Shown: positions 33,782-43,365 of the stretch, one piece after another
Numbering within the stretch: position 1 is the first letter of the stretch
How the letters are laid out: each line of letters opens with the position of its first letter
Source of the DNA: an uncultured Pelagibacteraceae bacterium
GTDB taxonomy: Bacteria > Pseudomonadota > Alphaproteobacteria > Pelagibacterales > Pelagibacteraceae
Direction: 5' to 3'
Length of the DNA: 64,000 bases
NCBI GenBank assembly: GCA_902614055.1
Contig: CACMJX010000002.1
Span: 1 to 64,000, forward strand
Translations under genes and position numbers: made by a program
Notes under the pieces: model-generated
Seen by the model: the letters and a program-made list of their open reading frames with translations, nothing else
Database searches by the model: none
Told to the model about the DNA's origin: nothing

Positions 33782-34456
33782 ATGACTAGTAATTTTAAAA
33801 AACTTGAAACTTTGATAGTTAGCTGTAAAAAATGCCCTAGGTTGGTGAGTTTTAGAGAAAAGATAGCTAAAGAAAAAAGAAAACAATTCATAAATGAAAA
33901 ATATTGGGGAAAACCAATAACAGGGTTTGGTGACCCAAAAGCTAAAATTTTATTTGTTGGTTTAGCGCCAGCTGCACACGGTGGCAATAGAACTGGTAGA
34001 GTTTTTACAGGAGATAGATCGTCTGATTTTTTATACAAATGTCTTTATAAAGCAAAATTATCTAACCAGCCAAATTCAGACCACAAAAATGACGGACTTA
34101 AATTGAGAGATATATTTATAACTACTGCTTTAAAATGTGTCCCACCTGGAGATAAACCAACAAAAAAAGAACTAAACACTTGCTTTAAATATTTTAATAA
34201 AGAAATTGAATACTTAGAAAATTTAAAGATTGTTGTTGCACTTGGGAAAATAGCTTTTGATGCTTGTATAGAATTTTACAAAAAACATTACAAAATTGAT
34301 ATAAATATTAAATTTGGGCATAGTAAATTCTATAAACTCCCAAATAATATTTTATTGGTAGGTTCTTATCATCCAAGTCCAAGAAATGTAAATACAGGCA
34401 AAATTAATGTAAATAAAATGACTAATTTATTTATTAAAGTAAAAAATACTATTTAA
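33782..34456 (+). CDS. Uracil-DNA glycosylase, family 5-like (UDGb)
   Basis: VGLAPAAHGGNRTGRVFTGDRSSDFLYKCLYKA and VGSYHPSPRNVNTG motifs; Cys residues consistent with a 4Fe-4S cluster. Confidence 0.88.
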   Translation: MTSNFKKLETLIVSCKKCPRLVSFREKIAKEKRKQFINEKYWGKPITGFGDPKAKILFVGLAPAAHGGNRTGRVFTGDRSSDFLYKCLYKAKLSNQPNSDHKNDGLKLRDIFITTALKCVPPGDKPTKKELNTCFKYFNKEIEYLENLKIVVALGKIAFDACIEFYKKHYKIDINIKFGHSKFYKLPNNILLVGSYHPSPRNVNTGKINVNKMTNLFIKVKNTI

Positions 34457-34844
34457 TTAATTGTTGTTTGAGATTTTCAGGCATTTTGATTAGTTTGCCA
34501 TCTTTATTAATTGTAGCTAAATGAACATCTGCAGTTAAAATTAAATTATCTTTTACAAAAATATCTTGCTTCATTTTAATTGACACATTCTTTACTTCTG
34601 TAATTTCAGAAAAAATATCAAGTTTATCCTCTAACCTTGAAGGTTTTATAAAATTTAAATTACAAGATTTAACAATTATATATATTCCATAATTTTCTTT
34701 CAGGTTAGAATTTGTAAAGCTTACAGAGGCTATGGCATCAGTTCTAGCACGCTCTATGAATTTTAAATAATTTGCGTAATAAACTACTCCACCAGCATCT
34801 GTATCCTCATAATACACATTAAAACTTGATTTAAATTTTTTCAT
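34449..34844 (-). CDS. ybgC: Acyl-CoA thioesterase, YbgC/hot-dog family
   Basis: FNVYYEDTDAGGVVYYANYLKFIERARTDA. Confidence 0.87.
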   Translation of the reverse strand: MKKFKSSFNVYYEDTDAGGVVYYANYLKFIERARTDAIASVSFTNSNLKENYGIYIIVKSCNLNFIKPSRLEDKLDIFSEITEVKNVSIKMKQDIFVKDNLILTADVHLATINKDGKLIKMPENLKQQLIK

Positions 34845-34897
34845 AAAAATAATAATATCAAAGTGAAAATATTTTTTATACTAATGATTAATACAAT

Positions 34898-35035
34898 ATG
34901 AAAATTTATATAATTTGGTTGATTGGTGTTATATTATGGAATTTCGGATATCCAGAAGCCGCTCCAATCCTTGATGTTTTGGCTGCAATAATACTGTCTT
35001 TAATAAGTTTTGGTTTAAAAAAGTATCTTAATTAA
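34898..35035 (+). CDS. Small (45 aa) membrane protein, hypothetical
   Basis: ATG 34898 to TAA 35035: MKIYIIWLIGVILWNFGYPEAAPILDVLAAIILSLISFGLKKYLN; hydrophobic with a basic C-terminus; fills an otherwise unexplained gap. Confidence 0.55.
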   Translation: MKIYIIWLIGVILWNFGYPEAAPILDVLAAIILSLISFGLKKYLN

Positions 35036-35038
35036 AAT

Positions 35039-35692
35039 TTACTCAGAGGAAAAAAAAATATTTTGGTAATAACTAACTGCGGTTAGTTTTGAATTATCGG
35101 TATCTGCCATAATTGCAATTCCTGAAAGCTCTTCAACGTCTAGATCATGAAATTTTTTAAAATCTTCCTTCACATTAGCTCTTACTGTAACCCATTCATT
35201 TAAATTTGACTTTGTTGAAGCCAGAACGCTATCGATAGATTTCTTTGTATAAGGGCTGGGCCATGTTTCTCCTACATTTGAATTACTTGAAAAAACGTAG
35301 TTTATAGCTCTATTTGATAGTGGTGTTGCGCCAGTTTTTTTGATTACAAAAACTCTAGCAGCAAAATCATGACCTTTTTTGGTATTTTCTTTTATACCTT
35401 TAAGATCTTTTTCAATTTTCCAAGTAATATTTATAAAAGGGGTTTTGTCTAAATTAATTTTTATTTCTTTTCCCACTCCTGATGCTGCATTTTCTGCAAC
35501 TGCTTTCAAATAACTTCCGTTCTCATTATTTCCAATAGAATACAATGTTTTTGCATCAGCTCCTCTTACTTTTCTGACTTCTAATGAATTTAATTCCTCC
35601 TCAGTAAAATCGAAAACCATTAGTTTTTCAGCACAAACTGAGGATATAAATAAAAAATAAATTGTTATTATTTTGATAAATTTTATTAACAC
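35039..35692 (-). CDS. DUF3047-family secreted protein
   Basis: Signal peptide MLIKFIKIITIYFLFISSVCA; ITWKIE...DFAARVFV...NYVFSSN..VG..W pattern of DUF3047. Confidence 0.75.
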   Translation of the reverse strand: MLIKFIKIITIYFLFISSVCAEKLMVFDFTEEELNSLEVRKVRGADAKTLYSIGNNENGSYLKAVAENAASGVGKEIKINLDKTPFINITWKIEKDLKGIKENTKKGHDFAARVFVIKKTGATPLSNRAINYVFSSNSNVGETWPSPYTKKSIDSVLASTKSNLNEWVTVRANVKEDFKKFHDLDVEELSGIAIMADTDNSKLTAVSYYQNIFFSSE

Positions 35693-35746
35693 TTGTTTCG
35701 TATAATTAAATATTTTTAATTATCAACTATAATTTAAAATTTAACT

Positions 35747-36751
35747 TTAGGGTAAAAGAACAATTTTTGGTGAAGAACAGGTTCCGTCATGAATTTGTTT
35801 AAAGGCCTCTGCACCTTTCTTTAACTCTCTATATTCTATCCAGTCTAATTTTCCTATTTTCTTATCTGCTAAAATTTTGATCGTGTCTTCAAAATCTTTA
35901 TTAGTATAGCAATATGTGCCAATAAAAGTTACCTCTTGAAGAGTTGCTTTTCTAAAATTAAACTGCCCTGCAGGTTGGGTTAATCCAATATGTATTATTG
36001 TGCCTCCAGGTTTTATAACTGATATAGCTTGTTGTCTTGAAACTTCTAAACCAACTGTATCAAATACAACATCGAAGCTGTCATTTTGTACTTCTTTGTC
36101 TGATGGATTAACAAATTTTCCCTCAAAATATTTTGAACACTTTGTTAGTCTCAAATTATTGGGATCAGACATAACAATATTTTTGTTTCCTTTAATTTTA
36201 GACAATATTAACGAGCACAATAATCCAATCGCTCCAGCTCCTTGAACTAAAGTTCTACATTCAGATAGAGGTTTTTTTAAAGAACTCTCTCCCATTAAGA
36301 CTGCGTGCAAAGCAACTGCTGTTGGTTCTGCTATAGCCGCCTCATTAAGGTCTAAATGATCTGGCACCTCATATATATTTTGATTAGGAGAAGAAACCAA
36401 TTCTGCAAAAACTCCTTGTCTCTCGTAAGGTTTGTTCATTCCTAAGAGAACCCTATGTGGACACAAATGCTCTCGCCCACTTGTGCAATATTCACATTTT
36501 CCACATGTTATTAATGGATTTAAAACAGCATTTTTTCCCTGAAATTTACCATTTTGAATTACACCACTTACTTCATGTCCAATTATTAGTGGAGCAATTC
36601 TTCGTTCATCTTTTCCGTGATACGCGTGCATATCAGATCCACATATACCTGAGGCATGAACTTTTAATATACTTTCTCCACTTGTCTCTACAGGGTCTTT
36701 TTCTTCTCTGTAAATTAATTCTTCAACGCCGGTATAAACTAAAGCTTTCAT
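35747..36751 (-). CDS. Zinc-dependent alcohol dehydrogenase (MDR family)
   Basis: ASGICGSDMHAYHG, GHEVSG, CGKCEYCTSGREHLC. Confidence 0.88.
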   Translation of the reverse strand: MKALVYTGVEELIYREEKDPVETSGESILKVHASGICGSDMHAYHGKDERRIAPLIIGHEVSGVIQNGKFQGKNAVLNPLITCGKCEYCTSGREHLCPHRVLLGMNKPYERQGVFAELVSSPNQNIYEVPDHLDLNEAAIAEPTAVALHAVLMGESSLKKPLSECRTLVQGAGAIGLLCSLILSKIKGNKNIVMSDPNNLRLTKCSKYFEGKFVNPSDKEVQNDSFDVVFDTVGLEVSRQQAISVIKPGGTIIHIGLTQPAGQFNFRKATLQEVTFIGTYCYTNKDFEDTIKILADKKIGKLDWIEYRELKKGAEAFKQIHDGTCSSPKIVLLP

Positions 36752-36753
36752 AA

Positions 36754-38205
36754 TTATTTTTTATCTAGAAGATAATATATAAAAAACGATACGACAAATC
36801 CTAATATCCAAGAAAATGATTTTATATCTGAGAAATTGATATTCCATAATAATGAAAGTGAGAATATAAAACCAATAATAAGTGAATACAGAGCTTTATA
36901 GTTCCAACCATTTGAATACATATATTCATTTCCATCTCTCAAAAAAAACAGATCTTTGTGATTTACTCTCTCTTTTTTCACCAGATAGTAGTCAGCAATT
37001 ATTATTGCAAAGATTGGACCAAAAAATGCTGCAAGGCTATCTATAATATTTATTACACCTATTTGACTTAAAATAGAGGGCCACAAACCTCCAGCAATAA
37101 AACCAATTATTAAAATTAATACTCCAGAAGTTTTGAGATCTAAATTATTAGGAATAAAATTTATTATACTATTTTGCGTAGGGACATAATTAGAAATTAA
37201 ATTAGTAGATAGAGACGAAAAAATTATAAAAATTAATGCAAATACCGTTAAGCCAGTATTGTCTAATTTTCCAATAATATCCATCGGCTTAGTTAATATT
37301 TGATCAACAATAATAAGCTTTTGATTTAAAATAACATCTACTCCAACAACTATAGATGTTGCTAAAAATGAAAACAAAATCATATTTAGAAAAAGATTTA
37401 GGTTTCCCAATTTTAGATCTTTTTCTGTTTTGACATATCTAGAAAAATCACCAAAATTTAACAAAACAATTGAGAAATAAGAGAAAATTGTACCTGTTAA
37501 AACTACAAAAGGTAAAACGTTAGATTTTGAAAAAAAATTTCCCTCTGTTGTATTTGATTTAAGAGACTGAAAAATTTGTGTTTGATTTTCAGAAGTTAAA
37601 ATTAAAAAAAAAACAAACAAACCTAAATAAACAAAGATGGCAGAAAATTGTAAAAATCTTTGATTAAACCTTTGTCCATTTGTGAATAAAAAATACTGAA
37701 TTACAAAAGTTAGTATTAATGAAATCCAATCAATAATATTTAATCCAAGAAAGAAAGCTAAAAATACTTGACCATCTAGCATTTGACTATCTAAGTTATA
37801 GTATATAAAAATTCTAATTAGATATGTAATTGATTTTGAAATAAAAAATGTTTGGATGCCAAACATAAATACTCCAATAACTGATCTTAAAAGACTTAAG
37901 TATTTTGCTCCATTTAAGCCCATTGATATTCTAAGCATAACAGGAAAAGGTAATCCATGTTTTTGTGATGGTTTGCCGATCAACGATATAAAAAAATAAA
38001 TTAATATAGAGGCGGCTAATGAAGAAGTTAAGACTAGAACAGTACTTAGATTGTATATTAAATATAAAGAAGCTATTAACGCAAAACCTGCAATGGTTTG
38101 GATACTATTAGCCCAAAAGCAAAATAAATCAATTGATGTCCATGTTTTATTGCTTGGGTTAACTGTGGCTAATTCAAAATTTTTTAATTCTATATTCTGA
38201 CTCAC
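36754..38205 (-). CDS. NCS1-family nucleobase/allantoin/thiamine-type transporter
   Basis: 12-TM protein with GLPFPVMLRISMGLNGAKYLSLLRSV and FGPIFAIIIADYYLVKK NCS1 motifs. Confidence 0.82.
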   Translation of the reverse strand: MSQNIELKNFELATVNPSNKTWTSIDLFCFWANSIQTIAGFALIASLYLIYNLSTVLVLTSSLAASILIYFFISLIGKPSQKHGLPFPVMLRISMGLNGAKYLSLLRSVIGVFMFGIQTFFISKSITYLIRIFIYYNLDSQMLDGQVFLAFFLGLNIIDWISLILTFVIQYFLFTNGQRFNQRFLQFSAIFVYLGLFVFFLILTSENQTQIFQSLKSNTTEGNFFSKSNVLPFVVLTGTIFSYFSIVLLNFGDFSRYVKTEKDLKLGNLNLFLNMILFSFLATSIVVGVDVILNQKLIIVDQILTKPMDIIGKLDNTGLTVFALIFIIFSSLSTNLISNYVPTQNSIINFIPNNLDLKTSGVLILIIGFIAGGLWPSILSQIGVINIIDSLAAFFGPIFAIIIADYYLVKKERVNHKDLFFLRDGNEYMYSNGWNYKALYSLIIGFIFSLSLLWNINFSDIKSFSWILGFVVSFFIYYLLDKK

Positions 38206-38270
38206 TAATGTAACCTTAAACTAAAATTTATATATGTCTATAATTGTGATATCCATAATTTTGTAATTCT

Positions 38271-39164
38271 ATGAATTTTCTAAAAAATAATATTGGCTAC
38301 GTTTCTATGTTTGTGGCAGTAATAGGTTTCGGGTCAGGTCCACCGTTTGTGAAATTAGCATTGCAGGAATTTTATGTAATGGATTTAATGGCGGTACGAT
38401 TCTCTTTAGCATTTGGTTTGATGTTAATTTTTGCTTTGATCATGAGGGCAGATTTAAAAATCAAAAAAATTGGGTTTACTCCTTTCTTAATGGGTTTATT
38501 AAATCCTTTTCTAGTTACTTTAAGTTTTCATATTGGTCTCCTACTAACCTCACCAGTAAATGGAGTTGCTTTAATTAGCACTTTACCAATATGGCAACCA
38601 TTTATTGCAAGACTTTTTTTAAAAGAAAAAATTGAAATAAAAGTAATTATTGGAGCCTTTATAACAATTATTGGAACTTTAATTTTACTTACAAGTCAAA
38701 CTAAATCAGGACAAGGAAATTATATTGGTGATTTAATAATCTTTTTAGGAATGATTTGTGTTTCCATAAATGAGGTTTTGGGAAGAAGATTTATGCAAAC
38801 TAAAGTTGATCAATTGGGAGTAAATACTTATCAATATTTTATTGGTGCTATACTATCTTTATTAGTTCTTTTTGTAATTTGGCCAAATTCAAGTTTTGAA
38901 TATCAAAATTATCTAAATTTTTCACCTCCAGTTTTAGCGGCTGTAACTTTATCTTGTATAACGTTTGGAGCTTATTTGTTTTATAATTTTGCTCTTAGAA
39001 GAGTTCCAGTAGGTAGAATTAGTTTGATGTATCCTTTAACAGGTCCTATTGGTGCAACAATGTCTTGGTTAATAATCGACTCTCCGATTTCAACAAAGGT
39101 TTTTATATCTTTAGCAATAATTCTAGTTGGAACTATTATACCTCAAATAAAGAAGTCTAGCTAA
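38271..39164 (+). CDS. EamA/DMT-family transporter
   Basis: About 10 TM, two EamA-like repeats; MAVRFSLAFGLM; YPLTGPIGATMSWLIIDSPIS. Confidence 0.85.
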   Translation: MNFLKNNIGYVSMFVAVIGFGSGPPFVKLALQEFYVMDLMAVRFSLAFGLMLIFALIMRADLKIKKIGFTPFLMGLLNPFLVTLSFHIGLLLTSPVNGVALISTLPIWQPFIARLFLKEKIEIKVIIGAFITIIGTLILLTSQTKSGQGNYIGDLIIFLGMICVSINEVLGRRFMQTKVDQLGVNTYQYFIGAILSLLVLFVIWPNSSFEYQNYLNFSPPVLAAVTLSCITFGAYLFYNFALRRVPVGRISLMYPLTGPIGATMSWLIIDSPISTKVFISLAIILVGTIIPQIKKSS

Positions 39165-40501
39165 GGTGATGGGTACATTACACCAGGCAACCACAATGCT
39201 ATTTTTGGAAATATTATAATTAATACTAAACCAATGACTTGGATAACCATAAATTGCATCATGCCAAGATAGATATCTTTTAAATCCCATTCTGGAACCA
39301 CACCTTTTAAGAAATAAGCAGATAGTGCAACAGGAGGTGAGAGCCAAGCGGTTTGAAGATTAACGGCCACTAATATTGCAAACCATGTAAGATTAAATCC
39401 TAACTCTATTACTAAAGGTAAAACAATAGGTAATACTATTAAAACTATAGGTACCCACTCTAAAGGCCATCCTAATAAAAAAATAGCAGCCATTATAATT
39501 GCCAATATTACATATCTATTTACCTCTAAATTTAAAAGAAAATCAGTTAATAGAGATGGAGTTCCTAATTTTGAGAATACTGCTCCAAAAAAATTTGATG
39601 CAGCAACTAAAAACATTATTAGAGCTGTAATCTCTAAAGTTTTTAAAAGAGCATCTTTTAAACCTGGGAGAGTTAATTTTTTATATGTTAGTGCAAGCAA
39701 GATAGCACCAAATGCTCCCATTCCAGCTCCTTCAGTTGGAGTAGCAAGACCAAATAGAATACTTCCTAATGCAAAAAAAACTAATCCTGCAGGAGGAATT
39801 AGTCCCATAATAAATTCATACCAAACCTTAGCCATATTAGTAGGTTGTTCGTTTGCAGGTAAAACAGGGCCAAGTTTCGGATTTAGATAGCATCTTAATG
39901 TTGTGTAAGCTGCGTAAAGACATGCTAATAAAATACCTGGCATTATAGCTGCAGCAAATAAATCTGTAACAGGAATTTCTAAAACAGGACCCATCACAAC
40001 TAACATAATACTTGGAGGAATTAAAATTCCGAGAGTTCCACCGGCACAAATCAAACCAGCTGAAAGTCTTGTATCATAGCCAGTTCTTATCATAGTTTTA
40101 CCGGCCATTATTCCTAAGATCGTAACAGACGCACCAACAATACCTGTTGCAGCTGCAAAAATAGTTGAAACAAACATTACAGCATAAAACAATGCTCCTC
40201 TTGTCTTAGAAAGCATTAACTGAACTGCATTAAACAATCTTTCCATTAGACCTGCTTGCTCCATTAAAATTCCCATAAAGATAAAGAGTGGCACGGCGGC
40301 GAGTGTATTCTCCGTCATAATCATATTGAACTGAAGTGTCATTAAGTAAAAAACTAATTTACCAAAACCCCAATATCCAAAAACAAGACCTAGAAATATT
40401 AAAGTAAATGAAATTGGAAAACCAACAAAGATAGCAAATAACATGCAGCCAATCATTATTGCTCCAATTATTTCTGGGCTAAAGAAATTCATTATGGCCA
40501 T
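39161..40501 (-). CDS. dctM: TRAP transporter large permease (DctM)
   Basis: DctM-like; FIFMGILMEQAGLMERLFNAVQ, GTLGILIPPSIMLVVMG. Confidence 0.93.
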   Translation of the reverse strand: MAIMNFFSPEIIGAIMIGCMLFAIFVGFPISFTLIFLGLVFGYWGFGKLVFYLMTLQFNMIMTENTLAAVPLFIFMGILMEQAGLMERLFNAVQLMLSKTRGALFYAVMFVSTIFAAATGIVGASVTILGIMAGKTMIRTGYDTRLSAGLICAGGTLGILIPPSIMLVVMGPVLEIPVTDLFAAAIMPGILLACLYAAYTTLRCYLNPKLGPVLPANEQPTNMAKVWYEFIMGLIPPAGLVFFALGSILFGLATPTEGAGMGAFGAILLALTYKKLTLPGLKDALLKTLEITALIMFLVAASNFFGAVFSKLGTPSLLTDFLLNLEVNRYVILAIIMAAIFLLGWPLEWVPIVLIVLPIVLPLVIELGFNLTWFAILVAVNLQTAWLSPPVALSAYFLKGVVPEWDLKDIYLGMMQFMVIQVIGLVLIIIFPKIALWLPGVMYPSP

Positions 40502-41148
40502 CTCCCTTTAACAAAAGCATAATAAGTTTTTAAAATTTCTGATAAACCTTGTACTAAAAGTAAAAATGCACCAATTGGCATACAACTTTTCAAAGGCCAC
40601 ATAATCGGCATCCATGTTGTGTCCATTGCTCTTTGAATTCTTACTTTGCCACCCAAACATTCTTCTAAATTTGATCTTCCGCAAATTGAGGTATAAGCAT
40701 AATCAAAACTTACAAAGAAAAATACGAGAAAACCTGGTATAAAAAATAATAAATATAAAAATAAATCTACCCTAGCCTGATTTTTAACTGACCAATTCCG
40801 ATAAAGAAAATCTGCTCTTATATGAATTCCTTTTGATAATGTATAGGCTGCACCTAACATAAATAAAGCCCCAGCCAACATTCTACTTATGTCAAATGAC
40901 CATAAAGTAGGCCTGTTAAAAAAATGTCTTCCAATAACCTCATGGATCATTGCATAAATTAGAAACACTGTTAACCAGGCAAATACTTTGCCAGTGATCA
41001 ACATTTTTGAGTCTATGAATTCTATTGTTTTTGCCATCCAAGGAGTCATGTCCTCTGGCATTTTTAAACTTGTTCTTCTTTCGGCTATAAGCTCGTCAGT
41101 AATATCAAGATTTTCTTTAACTTTAGGCTCTGAGTCTTTATCAACCAT
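40492..41148 (-). CDS. dctQ: TRAP transporter small permease (DctQ)
   Basis: 4-TM protein overlapping dctM; DctQ-like size and position. Confidence 0.88.
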   Translation of the reverse strand: MVDKDSEPKVKENLDITDELIAERRTSLKMPEDMTPWMAKTIEFIDSKMLITGKVFAWLTVFLIYAMIHEVIGRHFFNRPTLWSFDISRMLAGALFMLGAAYTLSKGIHIRADFLYRNWSVKNQARVDLFLYLLFFIPGFLVFFFVSFDYAYTSICGRSNLEECLGGKVRIQRAMDTTWMPIMWPLKSCMPIGAFLLLVQGLSEILKTYYAFVKGRWP

Positions 41149-41184
41149 CTAAAAAGTATAGTTATTTAAATTAAATTTGTAAAA

Positions 41185-41214
41185 AAAACGGGGATTAAAA
41201 GAAATCCCCGTTTT
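41185..41214 (-). terminator. Intrinsic-terminator-like hairpin between dctP and dctQ
   Basis: AAAACGGGGATT-AAAAGA-AATCCCCGTTTT, perfect 12-bp inverted repeat, followed on the minus strand by further T residues. Confidence 0.85.
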
Positions 41215-41225
41215 AATATTCTAAA

Positions 41226-42314
41226 TTACTGTTGAGCTGCAAACGCAGAACCAATTGATGCATCAGATGTTTCCATTTGTGCAATAAAAGGAACTACAAT
41301 TTTAGCATGTGCAGTCATGTGCTCATAAACTTCTTTAAAGAAAGCATTTGATGCAGCATTCTTTTTAAGAGTTGCTTGAGCAGCGTTCATGTACTCTGTG
41401 AAATAATCAGCTGGTGTATCCCAAAGTTTTACACCGTGATTTTCAGTAAGATCGATTAACGCTTTACCATTTTCTACAGCTCTATTAGTGATGTTTCTAG
41501 TGATCATCGCTTCAGATGCAACTTCCATTGCATATTTTTGATGGTCAGTTAAAGAATTGTAAACATCTCCATTAATATAGATATCACCATTTACAACGTT
41601 TTGGTGTAATCCTTGTAGATAGTAGTTTTTAAGAACTTTTTGGAAACCAAAAACTGAGTCTGGTTTTGGACAACACCATTCTGCAGCATCAATAGTTCCT
41701 TTTTCAAGTGCTGGTAATATATCACCACCTGATAAAGATACTGATGCAATTCCGATATCTTTGTATGTTTGTCCTGGAATTCCTGGAGGAGTTCTGAATC
41801 TGTATTTTCTGAAATCATCCATGTTTTTAATTGGCTCTTTGAACCAACCTAATGCTTCAGGTCCTGATGATGCCATCACGAAACCTTTAACATTCATTCC
41901 CATTTCGCTCCATAATTGGTCATATAATTCTTTACCACCATTATCGAAATACCATGCTAACCAAGATTTAGTACTTAAACCAATTCCTCCACCAGCAACT
42001 GGCGATCCAAATAGCATCGCAGCTGGGTGATAGTTTGACCAGTAGTGAGTCCATGCTGCACCACCATCTACTAGACCTTTATCAACAGCTTCTAGTGTTT
42101 CTTTCATACCAACAACTTCACCTTTTGAAAGAAGTTCAAATTTTAACTCACCACGAGTTAATTTTGTTACTCTATCAGTCCACATTTTTACGATTTGTCC
42201 ATCGTATGATGTTTTAGGAAAAGTAAGTTGGATTTTTAATGTTTTAGCAGAAGCAGATCCAATTACTGAAACTGCAAATACTAAAGCTAAAATCATTGAA
42301 GTGATTTTTTTCAT
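41226..42314 (-). CDS. dctP: TRAP transporter solute-binding protein (DctP family; alpha-keto-acid/TakP-like by motif impression)
   Basis: Signal peptide; SLSGGDILPALEKGTIDAAEWCCPKPDSVFGFQKVLKNYYLQGLHQ. Confidence 0.92.
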   Translation of the reverse strand: MKKITSMILALVFAVSVIGSASAKTLKIQLTFPKTSYDGQIVKMWTDRVTKLTRGELKFELLSKGEVVGMKETLEAVDKGLVDGGAAWTHYWSNYHPAAMLFGSPVAGGGIGLSTKSWLAWYFDNGGKELYDQLWSEMGMNVKGFVMASSGPEALGWFKEPIKNMDDFRKYRFRTPPGIPGQTYKDIGIASVSLSGGDILPALEKGTIDAAEWCCPKPDSVFGFQKVLKNYYLQGLHQNVVNGDIYINGDVYNSLTDHQKYAMEVASEAMITRNITNRAVENGKALIDLTENHGVKLWDTPADYFTEYMNAAQATLKKNAASNAFFKEVYEHMTAHAKIVVPFIAQMETSDASIGSAFAAQQ

Positions 42315-42340
42315 TATTTATCCCTCTCTTTATTATTGTT

Positions 42341-42420
42341 ATTAAGTCTTAATAATGAGCGAAGTAAAACTCATTGGATGACAAATGTAAAACGATTAAT
42401 TGTTGCATTTTTTATACAAC
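42341..42420 (-). promoter_or_regulatory. Cluster of dyad symmetries upstream of dctP
   Basis: ATTAAG-T-CTTAAT (42341-42353), AATGAG-N10-CTCATT (42354-42375), GTTGCAT-TTTTT-ATACAAC (42402-42420, one mismatch). Confidence 0.45.
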
Positions 42421-42436
42421 CTGAAGTTTAAAAAAG

Positions 42437-43363
42437 CTATTTCTTACCCTTAGGATCAAAGGGATAATCCCAAGCATCTCCACCAATTTTTTTAGATATA
42501 CCTGAATAATCTGTTTCGCTATCGCCACCCTCACAAAATTCATTAAATATATCTAAGGCATGTTTTCCTAGAGGTGTTGACGCATTTACTGACTTTGCAG
42601 CGTCATTTGCTAGTTTTAAATCTTTAGTCATCATGGCTGCAGAAAAGCCTGGTCTATATTTGTTATTTGAGGGAACGCCGTCTGTTAAATTTGGCAGCGG
42701 TGTATATGTTGATAAAGCCCAATTATTTCCAGAGGCATTTTTCATAATTTCATGAACTTTTTTTAAATCCATCTTTAGTCTTTTTGCTAACATTAGTGCC
42801 TCTGATGCTGCTATCATTGAAATTCCTAAAGACATATTATTACAAATCTTTACTCCAACACCACTACCTTGCGGTCCTGCATGTAAAATTTTTTGTCCCA
42901 TGATATCCATTAATGGTCTGGCTAAATTTACGGCTTCATCATCTCCACCAACTAAAAAATTTAATTTACCAACTCTTGCTCCCATAACACCTCCAGTAAC
43001 AGGCGCATCTATCATTTTAATTCCTCTATTTTTTGCTTCTTTGCCAAGCAATAAAGAAGTTTCAATATCAATAGTTGAGCAGTCTATTATTAAAGCATCT
43101 TTTGAAATTTTATCTATTATGCCTTTATTTCCTAAAAAAAGTGATTTTACGTGTTTACCTTCTGGTAACATTGAAATTACAAAATTTGCACCTTCAAGTA
43201 CTTCATCTAAAGTTTGCACTACATCTAAATTCGCATCTTTTGCTTTTTGAATCATTTCTGGCGAAACATCGTAAGCTTTAACTTTTTTTCCAGCTTTAAC
43301 TAATTGGTCTGCCATTGGATTGCCCATATTTCCTACACCAATAAAAGCTATTTGATCTGTCAT
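42437..43363 (-). CDS. 3-hydroxyisobutyrate dehydrogenase / tartronate semialdehyde reductase-like dehydrogenase
   Basis: IAFIGVGNMGNPMADQLVKAG; DAPVTGGVMGARVGKLNFLVGG; GVGVKICNNM. Confidence 0.88.
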   Translation of the reverse strand: MTDQIAFIGVGNMGNPMADQLVKAGKKVKAYDVSPEMIQKAKDANLDVVQTLDEVLEGANFVISMLPEGKHVKSLFLGNKGIIDKISKDALIIDCSTIDIETSLLLGKEAKNRGIKMIDAPVTGGVMGARVGKLNFLVGGDDEAVNLARPLMDIMGQKILHAGPQGSGVGVKICNNMSLGISMIAASEALMLAKRLKMDLKKVHEIMKNASGNNWALSTYTPLPNLTDGVPSNNKYRPGFSAAMMTKDLKLANDAAKSVNASTPLGKHALDIFNEFCEGGDSETDYSGISKKIGGDAWDYPFDPKGKK

Positions 43364-43365
43364 AT

